From Bacillota bacterium (GTDB lineage: Bacteria; Bacillota; Clostridia; Christensenellales; SZUA-584), in NCBI GenBank assembly GCA_023399095.1, contig JAEWQS010000185.1:1-14407 (forward strand): a stretch of 14,407 nt of DNA, read 5' to 3'. The position numbers were made by a program, and so were the translations under genes. The notes under the pieces are model-generated. The model searched no databases. It was given only the letters and a program-made list of their open reading frames with translations, and had not been told where the DNA came from. Shown here piece after piece: positions 6,870 through 13,122 of the stretch (position 1 is the first letter of the stretch; the number at the start of each line of letters is the position of its first letter).

Positions 6870-7179
6870 ATGAAAACAGGAATTATTCGGTGCATGCAGA
6901 CAGAAGATATGTGCCCAGCCACAACGGATTTGAAATATGCGCGGGAAAAGAAAGGCGCCTTTGAAGATATAGAAGGTGAAATGCGGCGGATGTCCGGGTA
7001 AAAAAGCTGTGAGCAGAGCCACGGAAATGGTAAAGCGCGGAGCTGAGGCCATTGCATTTGCTTCATGCATATCCAAAGGAAACCCTATCGGTTTTGCATG
7101 TCCTTTTGCCAAGAAAATGCGGGACACTGTTTCTTCTGCGGTCGGGGAAGAAATCAAAATAATTGAATATACGCATTAA
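6870..7179 (+). pseudogene. Broken CGGC-domain protein gene (internal deletion with frameshift)
   Basis: Two frames together make a CGGC-domain protein, a small cysteine-rich family with a presumed metal- or redox-related role. The first part (6870-7001) reads MKTGIIRCMQTEDMCPATTD and on to GAFEDIEG before running into a stop. The second part (6976-7179), one base out of phase, reads KCGGCPGKKAVSRATEMVKR through ASCISKGNPIGFACP to the end IKIIEYTH. From memory of the family, a hydrophobic strand of about eight residues normally separates the FE-E-I region from CGGCPGKKA; it is absent. The simplest reading is a small deletion, not a multiple of three, at about 6970-6978. All the cysteine motifs survive, so the loss may be recent. 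A programmed frameshift is unlikely, as there is no slippery run and the core is shortened. Confidence 0.8.
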
Positions 7180-7210
7180 CACATAATATACCAAAGGGTA
7201 AAGTTTTAAT

Positions 7211-7390
7211 TTATTCGTAATGGTTTCTTTTATTGAACAGCGGAGCAATACCAATTAGGCCAAGCCCAACAACTGCTAAGCAATAAAAAATTCTGTCCAT
7301 CATTTCGATGTTGTTCCATCTAAATATTGTAACCAGCAAAAAGCATATGCTGAAAATAATTCCTATTATATTGATTCTTATATTTTTCAT
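7211..7390 (-). CDS. Small two-helix membrane protein, unknown function
   Basis: A 59-codon gene starting with ATG at 7390, with GAGGAG at 7401-7396, 5 bases upstream. The product starts MKNIRINIIGIIFSICFLLV; two hydrophobic helices (about 7-23 and 34-51) are separated by a short polar turn (RWNNIEMMDR), and a basic tail follows (NKRNHYE). N-terminal lysine and arginine suggest both ends are cytoplasmic. I do not recognise the family. The DNA is clearly more AT-rich than the flanking genes, hinting at recent arrival or weak selection on codon use. It stands alone between the CGGC pseudogene and the kinase gene, with no partner. The combination of a perfect RBS and a coherent membrane topology is the main support. 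Confidence 0.6.
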   Translation of the reverse strand: MKNIRINIIGIIFSICFLLVTIFRWNNIEMMDRIFYCLAVVGLGLIGIAPLFNKRNHYE

Positions 7391-7451
7391 TTTAACTCCT
7401 CAAGATATCTCTGGTTTTATAATAATGTATTTATCCGGCTATATCTGTATA

Positions 7452-7480
7452 ATTATGAACCACTTCTTATTATTAAGCAA
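7452..7480 (-). promoter_or_regulatory. Possible promoter of the small membrane protein gene
   Basis: On the minus strand: TTGCTT (7480-7475), 17-base spacer, CATAAT (7457-7452), about 60 bases ahead of the ATG. The area is AT-rich, so chance matches are easy. Confidence 0.35.
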
Positions 7481-7545
7481 CAAGGAATGTACAAAAATAT
7501 ATGTCACTAAAACAATTCTGCTGCCTTAAACCCAAACATCAAGAC

Positions 7546-7574
7546 TTTACATTTATACGCTGTGTGATTATACT
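7546..7574 (+). promoter_or_regulatory. Promoter of the amino acid kinase gene
   Basis: -35 TTTACA (7546-7551), 17-base spacer, -10 TATACT (7569-7574). The start codon of the kinase lies 49 bases further on. Confidence 0.65.
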
Positions 7575-7623
7575 GATATCGTTATTTTAAGCTGGGTTTT
7601 CCCGGTGATAGGAGCGTAGAGCT

Positions 7624-8451
7624 TTGGAAAGCGCATATGATATCGTTGTAAAAATAGGGTCGATGGCGCTGATCCGCCATGAGGATGGCGATCTCGACTA
7701 CAATATATTTTCACGTTTGAGCAATTCTCTGCGGCCCGGCATGCTGCTTGTGAGCTCGGGCGCGACGGAAATCGGCCGTATTGATTACTTAAAGCGAAAC
7801 GGTCATGAGCTGAGCGGCGACGTGGAGGACGTGAAAACAGACTACAGCGCACAGGGTCAGGCGATACTCATGGAGAACTACCGCCAGTTTATCAACCCCC
7901 AGTATTCTGTGCGTCAGGTGCTGGTCGAGCACAGCCATTTTAATGATGTGGAAAAAAGAGAGCATATATTGCGGCTGCTGAATCGCGCACCTTCGCAGGG
8001 CGCAATCCCGATCATCAACTATAATGACCCTGTTTCGAGCGAAGAGAACCGCAAGATGGAGCTGAAAAAAATCGACAACGGCGGCCGCGAGGTTGTGGAG
8101 TGCGTGGACAACGATGAAACGGCGGCGGTGGTGGCCATGCTAGTCAAGGCCAAAACGCTCATCATACTGACTTCGGTGGACGGCATTTATCAAGACCCCA
8201 AAGATTCTTCAACGTTGATTCGTGAAATCACAGGCGAAACACCCGAGGCGCTTGAAAAAAACGTTGCCGACGTGATTGGCTGCTGCCGGGGCGCGTCGCG
8301 CGCGGGCGCGCAGGGCGCGGGCGCAAAGCTCAAATATTCGCTGGGACCCGCCAAGGCGGGCACACATGTGTACATATCGAGCGCGGGCAACCGCATCGCC
8401 GATATTCTTTCGGGCGAGTGCGCCAGCACACATATCTACGTCAAAAATTAA
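7624..8451 (+). CDS. Amino acid kinase family protein, glutamate 5-kinase-like, no PUA domain
   Basis: A 275-residue soluble kinase of the carbamate/aspartokinase/glutamate-5-kinase superfamily. Motifs match ProB in order: KIGS (10-13), LLVSSGATEIG (41-51), AQGQAILMENY (76-86), PIINYNDPV (129-137), the DNDETAA substrate/nucleotide loop (162-168), LTSVDGIYQDP (182-192) and K235 in GAKL. It therefore probably phosphorylates a carboxylate. It stops where typical ProB proteins start their C-terminal PUA domain, and the usual GTGGMATK loop is replaced by RAGAQGAGAK; there is no proA next door. So glutamate as substrate, and a role in proline synthesis, are uncertain. The start is TTG at 7624 with AGGAG at 7610-7614. 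It has its own promoter and terminator. Confidence 0.85.
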   Translation: MESAYDIVVKIGSMALIRHEDGDLDYNIFSRLSNSLRPGMLLVSSGATEIGRIDYLKRNGHELSGDVEDVKTDYSAQGQAILMENYRQFINPQYSVRQVLVEHSHFNDVEKREHILRLLNRAPSQGAIPIINYNDPVSSEENRKMELKKIDNGGREVVECVDNDETAAVVAMLVKAKTLIILTSVDGIYQDPKDSSTLIREITGETPEALEKNVADVIGCCRGASRAGAQGAGAKLKYSLGPAKAGTHVYISSAGNRIADILSGECASTHIYVKN

Positions 8452-8466
8452 GAGTTAAGGAATGGA

Positions 8467-8498
8467 AAGCCCGCGGAAATGGACTGCGGGCTTCTTTT
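8467..8498 (+). terminator. Intrinsic terminator of the kinase gene
   Basis: An 8-bp GC-rich stem (AAGCCCGC 8467-8474 with GCGGGCTT 8486-8493), then CTTTT. It lies 15 bases after the kinase stop. The convergent SRPBCC gene ends at 8518, so the same hairpin may also act on the minus strand, though its T-run there is poor. Confidence 0.85.
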
Positions 8499-8517
8499 AA
8501 CGTGCGTCCAGCAGAAG

Positions 8518-8979
8518 CTATTGAGTGATGTAATCGTTGATCTGTGTTTCAATACTATTGAACAGCGTTTTCAAGCCTGCATCCATCTGCTTAGTAAACT
8601 CAACACCTTCCTTACTTAAACTGGTCATGTTACATACCATATCAATGGTACTGCCGCTTTCCTTATCACGCACAATCATATCCCATTTGATGATGGTTTT
8701 GCCGATTATGTGCTTAATATAGGTGATCTCAGTGTTTTTTGCATCGTAATGGCTGCATATCCAAAGCGATTTGCCCTCTTCGGGCGTATCTGTTTCAAAG
8801 ACGCACGCTTCTTCCGCGACACCGGAATCCGTATAGAACAACGTGCAGATATCCTCCCAACCCGCAATCCAATCCGCTTCCTTAACGGGGCAAAGCAGAG
8901 GGAATACGGTTTTCGCATTGGCTTTGAGCGCCAGCGTTCCTTTTCTGACAATTCTCAGGGCATACTCATTTTGTTTCAT
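8518..8979 (-). CDS. SRPBCC (START-like) domain protein, possible MerR target
   Basis: A 153-residue protein, start MKQNEYALRIVRKGTLALKA. The pattern of a basic N-terminal strand, VFPLLCPVKEADWIAGWEDI (a proline-rich segment with tryptophans), ICSHYDAKNTEITY, long antiparallel strands and a final long amphipathic helix (about 125-150) fits SRPBCC/polyketide-cyclase-like proteins, which bind hydrophobic ligands in a cavity. No membrane segment. Ligand unknown. The ATG is supported by GGAGG at 8994-8990. It is transcribed divergently from a MerR gene and has a 19-bp-spacer promoter with a dyad, so control by that MerR protein is likely. The family call comes from overall layout, not a catalytic motif. 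Confidence 0.65.
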   Translation of the reverse strand: MKQNEYALRIVRKGTLALKANAKTVFPLLCPVKEADWIAGWEDICTLFYTDSGVAEEACVFETDTPEEGKSLWICSHYDAKNTEITYIKHIIGKTIIKWDMIVRDKESGSTIDMVCNMTSLSKEGVEFTKQMDAGLKTLFNSIETQINDYITQ

Positions 8980-9000
8980 AAGTTTACATCCTCCAAATAT

Positions 9001-9030
9001 TTGATTATACTGGCCATGATAAGCTATAAA
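9001..9030 (+). promoter_or_regulatory. Possible promoter of the second merR gene
   Basis: -35 TTGATT (9001-9006), 18-base spacer, -10 TATAAA (9025-9030). It overlaps, on the opposite strand, the promoter of the SRPBCC gene and the same dyad, so one regulator could control both directions. It lies 248 bases from the merR start because of the inserted element. Confidence 0.4.
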
Positions 9031-9046
9031 GTTATAGACAGGTCAA
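9016..9046 (-). promoter_or_regulatory. MerR-type promoter and operator of the SRPBCC gene
   Basis: On the minus strand: -35 TTGACC (9046-9041), 19-base spacer, -10 TATCAT (9021-9016). The spacer holds the inverted repeat CTATAA-N2-TTATAG (9024-9037). Spacer length and central dyad are those of MerR-activated promoters. Inferred start is near 9009, 30 bases ahead of the gene. Confidence 0.7.
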
Positions 9047-9050
9047 TGTC

Positions 9051-9240
9051 TGAGCTTGTCGAAAAACCTACGGTTTTCCGCCAGTTTACCGGCTTTGCTT
9101 GTTCCTCGCAAACTCGGAACTGCGCAAAGCTTCCCGGGGTCCCCAAAAGTAAGCTTTTGGGGTGGGCCCATGGTGTGGGCTGCGCGGGCACAGCCCGTCT
9201 TGCCCACGAATTATATTTCAAGACTTTTTTTACACGCTGA
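9051..9240. mobile_element. MITE-like repeat element (190 bp) with direct repeats
   Basis: Non-coding insertion between a promoter and the merR gene. The ends form imperfect 16-bp terminal inverted repeats (9051-9066 starts TGAGCTTGTCGAAAAA; 9225-9240, read in reverse complement, starts TCAGCGTG; 12 of 16 match). A 14-bp direct repeat abuts both ends exactly (9037-9050 and 9241-9254; 12 of 14 match), as a target-site duplication would. Inside are strong hairpins: 9-bp stem 9141-9149/9154-9162 with TAAG loop, and GTGGGC/GCCCAC at 9175-9180/9202-9207. The interior is more GC-rich than its flanks. No transposase is encoded. The TGAGCTTGTCGAA end resembles a motif common at ends of dispersed bacterial repeats. 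A copy search is needed to prove mobility. Confidence 0.65.
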
Positions 9241-9277
9241 GACATGTCAATGCCTTTTTAAAAGGGGGGTACGTTTT

Positions 9278-9796
9278 ATGCAAACGGTAGGCAAAACTGC
9301 AAAAATGTTTGGAATTTCAAGAACGGCGCTTTTGTATTATGAGAGCATTGGTCTCATTTCCCCTGAAAAAAAGGCGGACAACGGCTACCGCTTGTATTCA
9401 CATGACGATATAGAAAAACTCAAAGTTATTATGAGCCTGCGTGACGCGGGGATTGCGCTGCACGACATCTCCAAATATGTTGATAACCGGGTGTCTGATG
9501 TGTCTTCGCTGCTATTAAAGCGGCTTAATCAATTAAATACGCAAATACAGAGCATCAAGGTTCAGCAGGCGGTCATCATCAAACTGCTTGGCAATCACGA
9601 TCTTAAATCAAAGAGGATAAACAAAGACATATGGCAAGCAATATTGCAGGAGGCGGGAGTTGACAATGATACGACGCTAAAGTGGCACTTGAGCTTTGAG
9701 CAGCAATCACCTGAGCAGCATACGAGCTTTCTTCGCACGCTGGGGTTTAGCGATATAGAGATTGTGCAGCTTAGAAAAGAATGCGCGCCCAGTTGA
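9278..9796 (+). CDS. MerR-family transcriptional regulator (soluble)
   Basis: A 172-residue regulator. Residues 1-70 form the winged helix-turn-helix (MQTVGKTAKMFGISRTALLY, then YESIGLISP and NGYRLYSHDDIEKL). Residues 75-110 are the coiled-coil dimer helix. The remaining 60 residues are a small helical domain (DIWQAILQEAG, LKWHLSFEQQSPEQHTSFL, LGFSDIEI) seen in many clostridial MerR proteins, with no cysteines arranged for metal binding. It is not membrane-bound, unlike the MerR protein at 4804. The ATG at 9278 is chosen because AAAGGGGGG lies 8-9 bases upstream and the family N-terminus begins there; frames extending further upstream run through the repeat element. It is divergent from the SRPBCC gene, its probable target. 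The signal is unknown. Confidence 0.92.
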   Translation: MQTVGKTAKMFGISRTALLYYESIGLISPEKKADNGYRLYSHDDIEKLKVIMSLRDAGIALHDISKYVDNRVSDVSSLLLKRLNQLNTQIQSIKVQQAVIIKLLGNHDLKSKRINKDIWQAILQEAGVDNDTTLKWHLSFEQQSPEQHTSFLRTLGFSDIEIVQLRKECAPS

Positions 9797-9832
9797 CCGG
9801 CAACATAATGTAAGTTTACTGTAGGTGCGCCG

Positions 9833-9940
9833 ATGCAAACTAAAAAATTGCATGAAGCCCGCGAAAAGAACAGGCAGTACCTGAAATCCGCATTGCCCAA
9901 GATATTGGCACATGCTAAAATGTCTTGTGATGAACGATAA
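9833..9940 (+). CDS. Possible small basic ORF overlapping the glycosyltransferase start
   Basis: A 35-codon ORF, start MQTKKLHEAREKNRQYLKSA, lysine/arginine-rich and predicted helical. The RBS is weak (AGGTGC). Its stop (9938-9940) lies 8 bases beyond the glycosyltransferase ATG at 9930, so ribosomes ending here could re-initiate on that gene, which lacks a good RBS of its own. It may be a leader ORF, a gene remnant or chance. The remaining bases between merR and this ORF contain a weak TTGACC-18-TACTGT promoter-like pair overlapping the merR stop. Confidence 0.3.
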   Translation: MQTKKLHEAREKNRQYLKSALPKILAHAKMSCDER

Positions 9941-11120
9941 ACAGGAACGGTATACATATCATTTCATACTTGCGGCAGGGCTTTTGATCTGCGTGTATAT
10001 CATCATGTACCGCGTGTTGGGTCAGGGGCCGCTTTCACATTGCGATTATGACTCTTATACACGGCAGGCGGCGGTATGGTGGCAGGGGCAAGCCTTTCTG
10101 CCCGATAACGTGACGTGGCTGGAGCTTGCCGAGTATGGCGGCAAGTACTATGTGAGCTTTCCGCCGTTTCCCAGCGTGATACAGTTCTTGCTGTTTCCCG
10201 TATTCGGCATGAACACACCGGACAACCTCATCAACACGCTTTTTGGCTTTGGTTCGTTTGTACTGATTTACCGCTTTATGATGCGCCGCGGTTTTGACGG
10301 GCTAGTCTCTTCGCTTGTCGCGCTGCTGATGACGCTAGGTTCGAACCTATTCTATATATCACTGACAGGATGGGTGTGGTTCTCCGCACAGACCCAAGGC
10401 TTCTTTTTCTCAGTGCTCGCGGTGTATCTGATAGAAAGCCGCATACAGTATGCTTGGTATTTTTCGTTTCTTTGTGTTGGCATCGCGTTTGTGTGCCGCC
10501 CCATGAACATCGTATATGCCCCGCTGCTTTTTTATCTGTTGTATAAAAAGAACGAGGGCGCCAGCATAACAGGAACGCTAGTTCGATGCATCAAGTATGT
10601 ATTGCCGTTGGTCGCGTTGGGCGTGTGCGCCGCCGCGTATAATTATATCCGCTTCGGCAATATAATTGAATTTGGACACAACTATCTGCCCGAGTTTAAG
10701 TATGCGCCGCAGTTTGCGCTTGAATATGTCCCGGGAAATTTGCTGGAGATTTTAAAGCTGCCGGGGCCTTGGAACGAGGGCTTCTGGCCGCAGTTCAACG
10801 GTACATTGTTCTTTCTCGTGAATCCGGTGTATGTGCTGCTGGCCGTGCGACTGGTGCAGCGGCAGCTGGATCACAAGCGAATCATATATCTCTTATGCCT
10901 GATTGTGCATGCTGTGCTGATACTCTCCCATAAGACAATGGGGGGCTGGCAGTTTGGATGCCGGTATCTTGTGGATATGCTGCCGTTTATGCTGCTGATT
11001 ATAGGGGATAATCCGCCTAAGGAATCGGCGCGATGGCGCGCGGCGCTGCCTGCGGTGCTTGCGGCCATTGGCATCGTCGTCAACGTGTGGGGCGCGGTAT
11101 GGTATTACACATCTTTTTAG
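9930..11120 (+). CDS. Polytopic membrane protein, GT-C glycosyltransferase-like (family 39/ArnT-like)
   Basis: A 396-residue protein with about ten hydrophobic segments. The first helix is at about 9-30; it is followed by an external loop with HCDYDSYTRQAAVWWQG, whose acidic residues match the position of the catalytic aspartate in GT-C enzymes, and then YYVSFPPFPSVIQFLLFP, a motif frequent in this group. Such enzymes transfer sugars from polyprenyl phosphates outside the membrane; the acceptor here is unknown. The start is ambiguous: ATG at 9912 adds six residues; 9930 is preferred because MNDKQERYTYHF gives a more usual cytoplasmic tail. Neither has a strong RBS. The stop is 9 bases before recF, so the two are probably co-transcribed. 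Confidence 0.7.
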   Translation: MNDKQERYTYHFILAAGLLICVYIIMYRVLGQGPLSHCDYDSYTRQAAVWWQGQAFLPDNVTWLELAEYGGKYYVSFPPFPSVIQFLLFPVFGMNTPDNLINTLFGFGSFVLIYRFMMRRGFDGLVSSLVALLMTLGSNLFYISLTGWVWFSAQTQGFFFSVLAVYLIESRIQYAWYFSFLCVGIAFVCRPMNIVYAPLLFYLLYKKNEGASITGTLVRCIKYVLPLVALGVCAAAYNYIRFGNIIEFGHNYLPEFKYAPQFALEYVPGNLLEILKLPGPWNEGFWPQFNGTLFFLVNPVYVLLAVRLVQRQLDHKRIIYLLCLIVHAVLILSHKTMGGWQFGCRYLVDMLPFMLLIIGDNPPKESARWRAALPAVLAAIGIVVNVWGAVWYYTSF

Positions 11121-11129
11121 GGAGACGCT

Positions 11130-12212
11130 ATGTTCATCAACAGCCTTGTGCTTAAAAACTATCGCAGCTATGAGAACCTGACAGCCTTGTTCTCGGACGG
11201 TATCAACATATTGCAGGGTAAAAACGCTGCCGGCAAGACGAACGTGCTCGAAGCCATCGGATTTTTAAGCATGGGCAAATCGTTCCGAACGCAAAAGGAA
11301 GTCGAATGCATCCGCGAGGGCGCACAGTCTGCTTATATCAAGGGCGGCATCGTCAAAAAGCAGGGGCAGCTTTCTGTGGAGGCGCTGCTTTCCATGCTTG
11401 AAAAAAAAAGCCTCAAAATAAGCGGTCAGCCGGTAAAAAAAATGGGTGAGCTTTTCGGCAACTTTATCGCGGTGGTATTTTCGCCTGAGGATTTAAAGGT
11501 TCTCAAAGAATCTCCGACGCTGCGCCGACGTTTCATCGATATGGAGATATCCAAGCTCAAACCCGCATACTTTTACGAGCTTCAGGAATACAACAAGGCG
11601 CTTGCGCAAAAAAACGCGCTCTTAAAGTCGCGCATGGCCGAGAACCAGCTAAAAAAGCTTGTATCGATTTTCAACGAACAGCTTGCCGACCATGGTGCGC
11701 GCATCATAAAATCACGTCAGGCGTTTTTGCAGCGTCTGGATGAAATCAGCCGCACGGTTCACCATGATCTTTCAAACGGTGAAACGCTGAGCCTAAAATA
11801 TAAATGCAGTGTGACAGGAGACGACGTACAAAAAGCACTGTTGGAAAAGATGGATAAATCGCTCACGAGCGAAATCGAGCAGGGCTTTTGCCTTTACGGG
11901 CCCCACCGCGAAGACCTCGCAGTGGCACTGAATGGCTCAGAGATCAAGGCGTATTCATCACAAGGACAGATAAGAACCGCAATGCTGTCACTCAAGCTCG
12001 CCACGTTTGAAATCGCAAAAGCGGATTTTAGTGAAAGCCCCGTGCTGCTTCTGGATGACGTGTTTTCCGAGCTGGATAATGCGCGGCAAAACGCATTGCT
12101 CGAACGCATAAACGGTGCGCAGTGCTTTATCACCACGGCAGTGCCGCTAAAATGCGCGCAGGCGCATACCTATACCGTCGCTCAAGGGACGATTAAATCA
12201 GCATCGTCATAA
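11130..12212 (+). CDS. recF: DNA replication and repair protein RecF
   Basis: SMC-like ATPase that loads RecA at single-strand gaps with RecO and RecR. The 360 residues match the family. Walker A is GKNAAGKT (30-37), the ABC signature SSQGQ (276-280, in YSSQGQIRTA), and Walker B VLLLDD (305-310) followed by VFSELD, all intact. Family segments SPEDLKVLKESPTLRRRFID (118-137) and GPHREDL (257-263) are present. GGGAGA lies 5 bases before the ATG. It lies 9 bases after the glycosyltransferase stop. No dnaA, dnaN, S4-domain or gyrB gene is within reach on either side, so this is not the common origin-proximal setting. Its last 20 bases overlap the end of the convergent ZIP transporter gene. Confidence 0.97.
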   Translation: MFINSLVLKNYRSYENLTALFSDGINILQGKNAAGKTNVLEAIGFLSMGKSFRTQKEVECIREGAQSAYIKGGIVKKQGQLSVEALLSMLEKKSLKISGQPVKKMGELFGNFIAVVFSPEDLKVLKESPTLRRRFIDMEISKLKPAYFYELQEYNKALAQKNALLKSRMAENQLKKLVSIFNEQLADHGARIIKSRQAFLQRLDEISRTVHHDLSNGETLSLKYKCSVTGDDVQKALLEKMDKSLTSEIEQGFCLYGPHREDLAVALNGSEIKAYSSQGQIRTAMLSLKLATFEIAKADFSESPVLLLDDVFSELDNARQNALLERINGAQCFITTAVPLKCAQAHTYTVAQGTIKSASS

Positions 12213-12888
12213 AAAAGCCGATGCAGACGCCCAGCAGCGAACAGAACACCTTATGCTTCCCCGCTGCGGGGATCAGCTCTTTGAGAGAGATGTAGAGCAT
12301 TGCGCCGCCCGCAAACGCAATACAGAACGCAATCATTTCCCTGGAAATGCTTCCGATAGCCGTTCCGACCACAGAGCCGAGCGCCGTGGGCAGCCCTGTA
12401 AGCAAAGCAAGCATGATTACGCGCCTGACCTTCATGCCGGACAGCCGTAGCGGCAGACACACGGCAATGCCTTCGGGCACATTGTGGACCAGCATGAGCA
12501 GTGAGAGGGAAATCGCCAGATGCCGGCTTTCCACGAGAGATGAGCCCACCGCGAGGCCCTCCGGAAGGTTGTGCAGCGCGATGCCGATCAGCACAAGTAT
12601 ACCTGTTGAATAGAGCGAAGGTTCACCTTTGTGAGAAAACAGCGGGTCGGCAAGCGCGAAGAATATGCCGCCTGCCGATGCGCCGACGCACATGCGAATA
12701 AGCCCGCCCAGCTCCTCGCTTTCCAGCAGCATATCAAAAAACACCACCGCGATCATCATACCGCCTGCAAAGGCAAGAAACGGGCGCGGCTCCTGCGCTC
12801 TTTTGCCGATCAACATGGCAAGCAAACCGCCAGCCACGGTTCCTGCCGCTCCCACGATGCTTCCAAGTATGCCGCTTATCAGATACAC
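12193..12888 (-). CDS. ZIP-family divalent metal transporter
   Basis: Membrane importer, or facilitator, of Zn2+ and related ions. The 231 residues have about eight hydrophobic segments. The binuclear metal-site motifs are HNLPEG (106-111) and HNVPEG (135-140), giving two histidines, two asparagines and two glutamates, as in bacterial ZIP proteins; SLKELIP (201-207) contains the third-helix glutamate. Length is a little under ZupT (257). The start is GTG at 12888, 8 bases after GAGG (12900-12897); an ATG two bases upstream is out of frame. The gene is convergent with recF and overlaps its end. No Zur-like operator was recognised upstream. Confidence 0.93.
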   Translation of the reverse strand: MYLISGILGSIVGAAGTVAGGLLAMLIGKRAQEPRPFLAFAGGMMIAVVFFDMLLESEELGGLIRMCVGASAGGIFFALADPLFSHKGEPSLYSTGILVLIGIALHNLPEGLAVGSSLVESRHLAISLSLLMLVHNVPEGIAVCLPLRLSGMKVRRVIMLALLTGLPTALGSVVGTAIGSISREMIAFCIAFAGGAMLYISLKELIPAAGKHKVFCSLLGVCIGFFMTMLI

Positions 12889-13070
12889 ATAAGTTACCTC
12901 ATCGATTATTACCTGTTATATATACGCGATGGCGGGCTATTGGTATGCAAGAAAGATTTTTTGGAGTCAGTCACTTTGGAAGCAAGCGACAACGCAGTTA
13001 TCTTCACAAGCCATGGGATGCTAATCCACTACGTAGTCGACGAGCTCAGCATGACATCGGATGACTGCAA
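12889..13070. other. Intergenic region without recognised gene
   Basis: Lies between the ZIP start and the queT terminator. I see no ORF with an RBS. The plus strand has an open frame through this stretch, but it continues from antisense ZIP sequence and ends inside the queT terminator stem. An exact ten-base palindrome ACTACGTAGT occurs near 13028-13037. Promoter elements for the ZIP gene must be here, but none is convincing. Confidence 0.5.
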
Positions 13071-13100
13071 CAAAAACGCGGCACCCATTTCGGATACCGC
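13071..13100 (-). terminator. queT intrinsic terminator
   Basis: A 9-bp stem (13078-13086 with 13092-13100, two G-T pairs) with a 5-base loop. On the minus strand it is followed by CGTTTTTG (T-run 13076-13072). It lies about 20 bases past the queT stop. Confidence 0.75.
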
Positions 13101-13122
13101 GTAGATCGGGTTTCTTAATTTT

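Noticed and set aside
6965..7001. Programmed frameshift in the CGGC-domain gene
   Set aside because: No slippery heptamer or stimulating structure at the junction, and the conserved core is shortened, which points to deletion.
7308..7529. Plus-strand hydrophobic 73-codon ORF
   Set aside because: It is antisense to the 59-residue gene, lacks an SD, and its hydrophobicity is explained by AT-rich codons opposite the real gene.
8710..9240. Plus-strand ORF across the SRPBCC gene and the repeat element
   Set aside because: It is antisense to the SRPBCC gene for half its length and then runs through the non-coding element; no SD and no family resemblance.
9024..9245. Minus-strand 73-codon ORF covering the repeat element
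   Set aside because: It coincides with the element and its hairpins; the proline/arginine-rich translation looks like read-through of structured DNA and has no SD.
9056..9277. Longer N-terminus for the second MerR protein
   Set aside because: The extension is encoded by the inserted element; the MerR N-terminus and a strong SD are at 9278.
12904..13104. Remnant of a RemB/DUF370 gene, which often follows recF (plus-strand residues LYIRDGGLLVCKKD)
   Set aside because: The likeness is limited to a short patch, there is no start codon or SD, and the end of the frame lies in the queT terminator; too weak to claim.
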